A DNA stretch of 6,328 bases, from NCBI GenBank assembly GCA_937894495.1, contig CALCRR010000245.1, forward strand, positions 1 to 6,328, read 5' to 3'. Each line of letters starts with the position of its first letter. The stretch's first letter is position 1. The notes below the pieces were generated by a model. That model was not told the DNA's origin, ran no database searches, and saw only the letters and a program-made list of their open reading frames with translations. The DNA comes from an uncultured Ruminococcus sp. (GTDB taxonomy: Bacteria > Bacillota > Clostridia > Oscillospirales > Ruminococcaceae). A program made the position numbers and the translations under genes. Of the stretch, positions 1-3,941 are shown piece after piece.

Positions 1-64
1 CAGTTACAATGATATGCCTCGTGTTGAGGGGGGATTTTTCATGCGTGGGGTTTGTCATAGGCAT
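1..64 (-). CDS. 5' end of an unidentified gene leaving the window on the left (partial)
   Basis: Reading the reverse strand, an ATG at 64-62 opens a frame that stays open for 21 codons to the window edge, beginning MPMTNPTHEKSPLN. A purine-rich Shine-Dalgarno, AAGGGGG (75-69), lies 4 nt ahead of it. A second in-frame ATG at 58-56 sits 10 nt from the same site and is an equally possible start. Upstream on this strand is a strong sigma-A-like promoter carrying an operator for the neighbouring XRE protein, so the gene is probably transcribed divergently from XRE and repressed by it. Too little protein is visible to assign a family. The ribosome binding site, open frame and promoter support a real gene, but the short length keeps confidence moderate. 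Confidence 0.5.
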   Translation of the reverse strand, partial: MPMTNPTHEKSPLNTRHIIVT

Positions 65-144
65 CAGTCCCCCTTGACTTGCTGTTTGTTTTGTGGTAAA
101 ATTATCATGTAAGGATTCAAGCATTTATGTTTTATCCTGATTAT

Positions 145-174
145 ATTGTACACTAAATAGTGTACCAAAGTCAA
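145..174 (-). promoter_or_regulatory. Sigma-A-type promoter of the leftward divergent gene
   Basis: On the reverse strand a -35 box TTGACT (174-169) is followed after 18 nt by TACAAT (150-145), one base from the TATAAT consensus; a perfect TATAAT overlaps slightly further on (145-140). The first XRE operator fills the spacer and overlaps the -10 box, the classical geometry for repression by blocking RNA polymerase. The expected start near 138 would give a leader of about 74 nt before the ATG at 64. Confidence 0.6.
148..165. promoter_or_regulatory. Operator 1, perfect 7-bp-arm palindrome
   Basis: GTACACTAAATAGTGTAC is a perfect inverted repeat, with arms GTACACT/AGTGTAC around a 4-nt AAAT centre. 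Its twofold symmetry and size fit a dimeric XRE/Cro-type helix-turn-helix protein. It lies in the spacer of the leftward promoter and touches that promoter's -10 box. Operators 2 and 3 are close copies. The adjacent XRE protein (259-477) is the obvious candidate ligand, by inference. Confidence 0.7.
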
Positions 175-203
175 TTGGTAAAGTACACGAAATAATGTAC
201 ATT
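175..203 (+). promoter_or_regulatory. Candidate promoter of the XRE gene
   Basis: TTGGTA (175-180), 17 nt, TACATT (198-203). Each hexamer matches the sigma-A consensus at 4 of 6 positions. The boxes are weak, but the layout mirrors the leftward promoter: the operator begins 2 nt after the -35 box, and its last three bases (TAC) are the first three of the -10 box. The two -35 boxes abut (169-174 and 175-180), so the promoters are exactly back to back. Transcription would start near 210. Confidence 0.45.
183..200. promoter_or_regulatory. Operator 2, diverged copy
   Basis: GTACACGAAATAATGTAC matches operator 1 at 16 of 18 positions and keeps the outer GTACA/TGTAC symmetry. It fills the spacer of the candidate XRE promoter, so it probably mediates autorepression, perhaps with lower affinity than the perfect operator 1. 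Its centre is 35 bp from that of operator 1. Confidence 0.6.
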
Positions 204-226
204 CTTATTGCAAATATTTATGCAGA

Positions 227-244
227 TTACACTAACGAGTGTGC
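227..244. promoter_or_regulatory. Operator 3, in the XRE leader
   Basis: TTACACTAACGAGTGTGC has the inverted repeat ACACT-AACG-AGTGT and matches operator 1 at 14 of 18 positions. It lies downstream of the predicted start of XRE transcription and ends at the edge of the Shine-Dalgarno (about 245-251). A bound repressor here could act as a roadblock. If translation began at the upstream ATG at 208, the operator would fall inside the coding region, which favours the ATG at 259. Confidence 0.55.
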
Positions 245-258
245 AAAAGGGTGCTATT

Positions 259-477
259 ATGACTATTACAGAATTTATCAGAACACGCTTAAAGGAACTG
301 AATATGACTCAAAATGATCTTGCAAGCGCTCTTGGAATCACAAAGCAGAATTTAAATAATAAACTGTCACGAGATAATTTCAGCAGTAAGGAGTTAAGTG
401 AAATCGCTGCTGTTCTGAAAACTGATATTGTTATGAAGAACGAGAATGGGGAAACGGTTATTAGGTATGATGAGTAG
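259..477 (+). CDS. XRE-family helix-turn-helix transcriptional regulator (72 aa)
   Basis: This is a small cytoplasmic DNA-binding protein made almost entirely of one Cro/C1-type helix-turn-helix domain. Residues 5-15 (FIRTRLKELNM) form helix 1, 17-26 (TQNDLASALG) helix 2, and 28-36 (TKQNLNNKL) the recognition helix. RDNFSSKELSEIAAVL follows as helices 4-5, with a short hydrophilic tail. There is no catalytic or sensor domain. I chose the ATG at 259 because AAAGGG precedes it by 7 nt and the three upstream palindromes then stay outside the coding region; the frame does extend back to 208. The operators and back-to-back promoters suggest that it represses itself and the leftward gene. The orphan gene at 615 follows after 137 bp with no visible terminator between, so co-transcription is possible. 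An antitoxin-like or mobile-element repressor role is conceivable but not shown. Confidence 0.9.
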   Translation: MTITEFIRTRLKELNMTQNDLASALGITKQNLNNKLSRDNFSSKELSEIAAVLKTDIVMKNENGETVIRYDE

Positions 478-484
478 AATCATA

Positions 485-513
485 TTGACACATAGTGATA
501 ATAAAATGATATT
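485..513 (+). promoter_or_regulatory. Possible promoter for the gene at 615
   Basis: A perfect -35 TTGACA (485-490) is followed after 17 nt by GATATT (508-513), which matches the -10 consensus at 4 of 6 positions. If used, it would give the orphan gene its own transcript with a leader of roughly 95 nt. The weak -10 box leaves this tentative. Confidence 0.3.
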
Positions 514-614
514 TGTGAATTATAAATACAGTGTTATTAATTAAAAGCACAGATAAAGTCAATTTTACTCTTTTAGCACTGATAAGATAACTGGTATTTG
601 AGGTAATTAAATAT

Positions 615-1451
615 ATGAAAATAGCAGTTGACGATCATATGTTACATCGTATTGATAGATATACATCAGACACTATAAACCCGGATACAGGGCTGCCATA
701 CGACGATTCATGGATAGTCTTTTCTTTAACTGACGAGAACTACCGTATGCGTGTCGGAAAAGAAGACGGTGGAGCGTATGTGCTTAAAGTCGGGAAATAC
801 CATTTAAACCGGGAAATGGCTCTGGGAGATTTTATTGATTATCACAAAGCTACCAGTCATAAGATAGCTATAGCGGTGAGCCAAGGAGTGCTTGACGATG
901 CTTTGAACAGCTATAAAGGTCATTCGTTCCGGGATCGTTTCCTCAGAAATTACGAAACCCCCGTTTTAATTCATAGCACCACGCAAAAATGCTATGAGCA
1001 TATAAAAAAAGACGGCTGCTTGAAATCTTGGAATCGTCTTTGCAAAGAAGGCTTCTTCATAGACGAAGAGCCGATCGGCAAGCTGCTGGGTGATCCGGCG
1101 GAGTTAAGAGATCATATTCTTTTTGGTTCAGGCGTTACCGGAGAAATAGTTGTCAGCTCCAAAGAGAAACACCGAATAGAAATGGACTGGGATATACCGT
1201 ATCTACCGGGGGCCAGATTATATTTTGACATGAAAAGGATAGCAGAAGACGGGCTGCTTATTCGTGACGGAAGTGAAATAAAGGTAAAGGATATGCTGCC
1301 GTTGAAGCCGTATCTTATTTGGGCGGCAACAGCTAAAGAGCTCGATCTCGAACAGGGAACTGTAACTCCAAGACAATTTGCCGAAAAAGCCGATCGGTAT
1401 TTTCGGGAGCATTTTCGCCCAGATTTCTCTTATGATGCGTATGTTGAATAA
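615..1451 (+). CDS. Orphan protein with a possible ADP-ribosyltransferase/KptA-like fold (278 aa)
   Basis: I do not recognise the family with certainty. The ATG at 615 has GAGGT 10 nt upstream. Residues 1-100 are a mixed strand/helix region with no motif known to me. Residues 116-236 look like an ADP-ribosyltransferase-type core. PVLIHSTT (116-123) resembles the first strand 'HGT/HST' of PARP-, DarT- and Tpt1-like enzymes. It is followed by a helix and the turn KDGCLKSWNRL (132-142), similar to 'I..eGL'. Near the end, ARLYFDMKRIAEDGLLI (200-216) then DGSEIKVKD and LPLKPYLIW (228-236) parallel the KptA/Tpt1 pattern of a strand, a 'dG' turn, 'NGVWLT' and 'VPP.yi'. H120 is the best candidate NAD-binding histidine; the classical Tpt1 Arg-His set is not obvious. 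No signal peptide or membrane segment is seen, so it is cytoplasmic. It could be a modifying enzyme or a toxin paired with the upstream XRE protein; the fold assignment is inference. Confidence 0.85.
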   Translation: MKIAVDDHMLHRIDRYTSDTINPDTGLPYDDSWIVFSLTDENYRMRVGKEDGGAYVLKVGKYHLNREMALGDFIDYHKATSHKIAIAVSQGVLDDALNSYKGHSFRDRFLRNYETPVLIHSTTQKCYEHIKKDGCLKSWNRLCKEGFFIDEEPIGKLLGDPAELRDHILFGSGVTGEIVVSSKEKHRIEMDWDIPYLPGARLYFDMKRIAEDGLLIRDGSEIKVKDMLPLKPYLIWAATAKELDLEQGTVTPRQFAEKADRYFREHFRPDFSYDAYVE

Positions 1452-1537
1452 TATACGCTGCTACTTGACTAAATGATTGTTATCGTAATGGTAATTTAAA
1501 TAAAGAATACTTTTAGTATAATATCGCTGATACAAGT

Positions 1538-1573
1538 CACCTTAATGTTTCTACATCGAGGTGCTTTTCTTTT
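1538..1573 (+). terminator. Rho-independent terminator after the orphan gene
   Basis: CACCT (1538-1542) pairs with AGGTG (1559-1563). Inside it ATGT (1545-1548) pairs with ACAT (1553-1556) around the loop TTCT, with one wobble and one mismatch between the two stem blocks. CTTTTCTTTT follows directly. It ends the rightward transcript 86 bp after the stop codon, just before the convergent sigma gene. Confidence 0.75.
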
Positions 1574-1580
1574 ATCAATG

Positions 1581-1617
1581 CAAAATGCGGCATACCCACA
1601 CAAGGCAGGTACGCCGC
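1581..1617 (-). terminator. Hairpin terminator downstream of the sigma factor gene
   Basis: GCGGCGTACC (1617-1608, reverse strand) pairs with GGTATGCCGC (1596-1587), a 10-bp stem with one mismatch and an 11-nt loop, followed by ATTTTG. It lies 7 nt beyond the sigma gene stop. The U-tract is short, so it may be a leaky or two-way terminator. A related hairpin lies at 2998-3019. Confidence 0.55.
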
Positions 1618-1623
1618 TTATTA

Positions 1624-2880
1624 TTAGAATATATAATCACTCACACAATCATACCAATGGACATAAAACTCGCCATTGACCATCAGTCTCTCATTGTCTG
1701 GCAGAGTCTCTGTCCACAGCTTGCCATAGCGGTCAAGCGCCCAGTCATTGCGGTTAAACCTGCGCCATAAGATCGTTCTTCCGTTCTTGTCAAGAAACTG
1801 CTCACTGAGGATACCTTCATTGTATGTCCCAACATCGACAACACATACCGTATCATAGCTTTTGCCGTTGATCTCGACTGTGTATCTGCCGACTATGTCA
1901 AGCGGAGCTTTATCGACATTTACAGTAATATCGCTGCCGTTCTTGACGATTATCCCCTTTGGCGTGATATCTATCTCATTACCGCAGTTGTCCTCGCCGT
2001 AGCCCCAGTTTGGCAAAAATGCGTCTCCGTCAAGGAAAGTATACAGCTTCCTCACGCCGTTCACAACATGGCTTTCGGCAAGATAACGGCAGTGTGTATC
2101 AGTAAGCTGCGCCACAAATCTGCGCTCGGTGCAGGGCTGTGTCTTATCAAAATTGCCCTCCTTAGAGATTATCTCGATGCCCTCTATGCCGTGTATCTCT
2201 GCTTTTCCGATGACCTCCATTTCATAGAAATAATCACCCTTTCGGGACGGCTGGTCGTATATCGCAAAGGTCAGCTTTTCACCTACCTTCGGAACAATGA
2301 ACCAGCCCATAAGTTCCTCCCACTTGACGGAAAACGGTTCCTTGTCGCTGGGAATGATCTTGTACTCGGGTATGATCTTCGGTAGTTTAAACATAGTATC
2401 TTCTCCTTTCGGCGGATATGGGTATGCGTTTTTGAAATTGCGCCTTGCGGTGTTCAGGCGGCTTTTGACTGTCCCAAGCGGAATGCCGAGCCTATCCGCT
2501 ATCTCGTTCTGCGGCATATTCTCGAAATAGTAAAGTGTGAGTATCTGCTTGTCATTTTCGCTCAACCTATCGATAGTTTCGTGAACAGGTGAATACTCCA
2601 CAAGTCCGTAACGGCTTTGAACAAGCTCGCTCTCCGGAAGATCATTAATGTCAATAGTTTCCCGCCTGCTGCGAAAATAATCCTTGACCTTGTGGCGAGC
2701 TATCCCTATGACCCAAGCCTTGAAGCTGCTCTTGTTCAGCAGCCTGTCAAACTGTCTGTATGCCGCCAGCCAGACCTCCTGCAAAACGTCATCGCTGTCA
2801 GCCTTGGATGGAATATTATACCGCACATACCGCTCGACAGCATTGCGGTGTTCACTCACGAGCATTTCAAATTCGCTCAT
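1624..2880 (-). CDS. ECF-type sigma-70 factor fused to a 256-aa uncharacterised C-terminal domain (418 aa)
   Basis: Residues 1-152 form a complete extracytoplasmic-function sigma factor. Region 2 spans about 5-72, with SDDVLQEVWLAAYRQF and KAWVIGIARHKVKDYFRSR, the core-binding and -10-reading segment. Region 4 spans about 102-152, with LSENDKQILTLYYFE and the helix-turn-helix NEIADRLGIPLGTVKSRLNTA that reads the -35 box. Residues 163-418 are a soluble, strand-rich extension with no membrane segment. Landmarks are KWEELMGWFIVPKVGEKL (186-203), EIHGIEGIEII (228-238) and a Trp/Tyr-rich end, WRRFNRNDW (372-380) and HWYDC (408-412). Ordinary ECF factors are 160-200 aa, so the extension more than doubles the protein. 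It may be a built-in signal or anti-sigma-like module, by analogy with other fused ECF groups. The start has AGGAGG 7 nt upstream. An ECF-like promoter and a LacI/CcpA-type palindrome precede the gene; no separate anti-sigma gene adjoins it. Confidence 0.9.
   Translation of the reverse strand: MSEFEMLVSEHRNAVERYVRYNIPSKADSDDVLQEVWLAAYRQFDRLLNKSSFKAWVIGIARHKVKDYFRSRRETIDINDLPESELVQSRYGLVEYSPVHETIDRLSENDKQILTLYYFENMPQNEIADRLGIPLGTVKSRLNTARRNFKNAYPYPPKGEDTMFKLPKIIPEYKIIPSDKEPFSVKWEELMGWFIVPKVGEKLTFAIYDQPSRKGDYFYEMEVIGKAEIHGIEGIEIISKEGNFDKTQPCTERRFVAQLTDTHCRYLAESHVVNGVRKLYTFLDGDAFLPNWGYGEDNCGNEIDITPKGIIVKNGSDITVNVDKAPLDIVGRYTVEINGKSYDTVCVVDVGTYNEGILSEQFLDKNGRTILWRRFNRNDWALDRYGKLWTETLPDNERLMVNGEFYVHWYDCVSDYIF
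2392..2408 (-). promoter_or_regulatory. Internal Shine-Dalgarno and ATG at the sigma/C-domain boundary
   Basis: Within the fused gene, AAGGAG (2408-2403) stands 8 nt before an in-frame ATG (2394-2392, Met163), exactly where the sigma part ends and the C-terminal domain begins (MFKLPKIIPEY). The bases encoding PKGED therefore form a textbook ribosome binding site. This could give a separate 256-aa protein alongside the 418-aa fusion, or be a relic of two once-separate genes. Confidence 0.5.
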
Positions 2881-2903
2881 ATCCTCACCTCCTGATTTTT
2901 ATT

Positions 2904-2917
2904 TGAAAGCGCTTTCA
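2904..2917. promoter_or_regulatory. LacI/CcpA-type (cre-like) operator palindrome
   Basis: TGAAAGCGCTTTCA is a perfect 14-bp palindrome with the central CG typical of LacI/GalR-family operators, and it fits the CcpA catabolite-responsive element pattern. It lies between the ECF-like promoter and the ribosome binding site, at or just after the expected transcription start near 2919, where a bound repressor would block initiation. No LacI-family gene is in the window, so the regulator would act from elsewhere. Confidence 0.6.
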
Positions 2918-2925
2918 TCTATATA

Positions 2926-2951
2926 GTCGGAGAATTTGGGCGAAAGGTTCA
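2926..2951 (-). promoter_or_regulatory. ECF-type promoter of the sigma gene
   Basis: On the reverse strand, TGAACC (2951-2946) is followed by 16 nt and CGAC (2929-2926), and TATA comes next. The 'aAC' -35 element, the 16-nt spacer and the CG-containing -10 match the layout of ECF-sigma promoters such as those of Bacillus SigW and SigX. Since it drives an ECF sigma gene, positive autoregulation is the likely reading. No sigma-A promoter with proper spacing was found here, although a lone TATAAT occurs at 2958-2953. Confidence 0.5.
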
Positions 2952-2997
2952 GATTATATGAAATATAATTATCACCTCTTTATCGCATATGTAAAAT

Positions 2998-3019
2998 GGC
3001 ACACCCACGAAGGTATGCC
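2998..3019 (-). terminator. Hairpin after the GyrI-like remnant
   Basis: GGCATACC (3019-3012, reverse strand) pairs with GGTGTGCC (3005-2998) with one mismatch and a 6-nt loop, followed by ATTTTAC. It lies 11 nt past the stop codon of the broken GyrI-like gene and separates it from the sigma promoter. It closely resembles the hairpin at 1587-1617. Confidence 0.5.
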
Positions 3020-3030
3020 GTAAAAATCAA

Positions 3031-3204
3031 TCACTTCTTTTCGATAGGTATCAAAACCTCAACGTAGCTTTTGCCATTATCATCAGCGAGCTATGTATCA
3101 CCGTCATCTCCGGTGTATCGGCTATAACATACCCCGAATCGGGCAACCATTCACAGACAACTCTGCGGTGCAACTCAAGATGTTCGTTGATATACTTGTA
3201 TTTT
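3031..3204 (-). pseudogene. 3' remnant of a GyrI-like/AraC effector-binding domain, truncated and frameshifted
   Basis: Reverse-strand translation from 3200 gives YKYINEHLELHRRVVCEW then LPDSGYVIADTPEMTVIH. After a frame change near 3085-3100 it continues LADDNGKSYVEVLIPIEKK and a TGA stop (3033-3031). This is the end of the GyrI-like ligand-binding domain found in AraC-family regulators and small drug-binding proteins: a 'WlpdSgY...d.Pe' strand, then an acidic loop and 'vevliPi.k'. The 5' part is missing, and the fragment abuts the nucleotidyltransferase stop codon (3207-3205). One reading frame hits TGA at 3053-3051 and the other TAG at 3093-3091, so one base has been lost or gained. Its own terminator hairpin still follows. 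It cannot make a functional protein as read. Confidence 0.7.
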
Positions 3205-3702
3205 CTACTTTATTTTATAATAATGTTTTATTTTCGAGAGAAATGCTGTTTGATCTAATTCCGCAATACTCAAAACGGTAATATCTACTGGAATATCGAA
3301 GAAGTGTTTTGCTTGTTTTTTTATTCTATTAATATCAGATAATAATTCATTTTTGAAACGTGGATAGACAAGCAATAAGTCGATATCATTCGGAAATGGG
3401 GCATCTGATAAAACTGAGCCAAACAAATAAATGTGTTCAAATGATTTAAAAAAGTCCTGATTTTGATTATAAAAACTCAAAAACTCACTAACAATTTCTA
3501 ATTGATCTGATATTACCAAATCAACATACCTAATTGATTCAACAAGAGCTTTACGTTGCTCATAGGTAAAATAGCACTTTTTATGTTTTTCATTCCAGTT
3601 GAATTCGTCTGACGAAATGACTACAATCAAGTAATCTCCAAGAGCTCGAGCTCTTCTTAAAAGATTGATATGTCCGTAGTGAAGCAAATCAAAAGTTCCA
3701 TA
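3205..3702 (-). pseudogene. Chimera: inner piece of a TagD-like cytidylyltransferase joined to a Pol-beta-type nucleotidyltransferase domain
   Basis: The frame begins without its own start: codons from 3702 read YGTFDLLHYGHINLLRRA, the catalytic HxGH signature of glycerol-3-phosphate cytidylyltransferase (TagD). FNWNEKHKKCYFTYEQRKAL follows, with RYVDLVI ending near 3511. A normal TagD has about 130 residues and opens with roughly 6 residues before YGTFD; here that opening and the C-terminal half (with the ISTT motif) are absent. The only start codon in frame is a TTG at 3687, inside the motif. From about 3510 the protein switches to a small nucleotidyltransferase domain with YLFGSVLSDAPFPNDIDLLLVY (G-S and D-x-D metal-binding residues) and VDIT as a possible third Asp. 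This half is very AT-rich. A standalone nucleotidyltransferase product is conceivable, but no HEPN partner is near. Most likely a non-functional recombinant; a TTG-started 160-aa protein is the alternative. Confidence 0.65.
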
Positions 3703-3917
3703 ACAGCATGAACATCTTCCTGCGGTAGTTTATCGAAATCTTCCTTGTTAAGCATATCGACCTGAACGAATTTAACGCCAAACTGGTCAAATACGTCAGT
3801 ATTTCTTCTGCCAGTCGCTACAACTTCATATTCCTTGTCCGCAAAGAACTCAGAAGCATACTTGGTTACATAAGAGCCAACGTTGCCGGTTGCACCAAAA
3901 ATAACGATTTTTTTCAT
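3657..3917 (-). pseudogene. 5' fragment of an NAD-dependent epimerase/dehydratase (86 aa, truncated)
   Basis: The protein starts with an intact NAD-binding Rossmann motif, MKKIVIFGATGNVGSYV (GxxGxxG at residues 8-14). EVVATGRR (31-38), VKFVQVDMLN (48-57) and DVHAV (68-72) follow, as in extended short-chain dehydrogenase/epimerases of sugar-nucleotide pathways. Those enzymes have about 300 residues, with a YxxxK catalytic pair that is missing here. After DVHAV the frame runs 14 codons out of phase through TagD-like DNA and stops at 3657. Its start is strong (AGGAGG 8 nt upstream), and it lies 24 bp after the sugar transferase, so it was the third gene of the glycan operon. The break at about 3702 looks like a deletion junction. 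It may still be transcribed, but it cannot be an active epimerase. Confidence 0.75.
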
Positions 3918-3941
3918 AGAATGACCTCCTCGAATATATTA

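Noticed and set aside
14..74. Interleaved complementary stretches (ATGCCT/AGGCAT and AGGGGG/CCCCCT) resembling a pseudoknot or riboswitch
   Set aside because: The stretches fall on the start region of the leftward gene; the G-run is its Shine-Dalgarno. No known riboswitch core was recognised.
74..102. Rightward promoter TTGACT-N17-TAAAAT
   Set aside because: The boxes and spacing are good, but the site overlaps the reverse-strand Shine-Dalgarno region of the leftward gene and lies upstream of all operators. The back-to-back promoters at 145-203 explain the layout better.
208..258. N-terminal extension of the XRE protein from the ATG at 208
   Set aside because: It has no good ribosome binding site, adds residues foreign to the domain, and would place operator 3 in coding sequence.
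1218..1412. Reverse-strand open frame of 64 codons inside the orphan gene
   Set aside because: It is a shadow of the 278-aa frame, with no ribosome binding site or recognisable domain.
1516..1522. Perfect TATAAT as a promoter for a small RNA
   Set aside because: There is no proper -35 box, and the terminator begins within about 10 nt of the expected start, leaving no room for a transcript.
3657..3720. Programmed -1 frameshift joining epimerase and TagD into one product
   Set aside because: The frames are related by -1, but no X-XXY-YYZ slippery site was found. The TagD half is also truncated at its far end, so the product would not be a complete enzyme.
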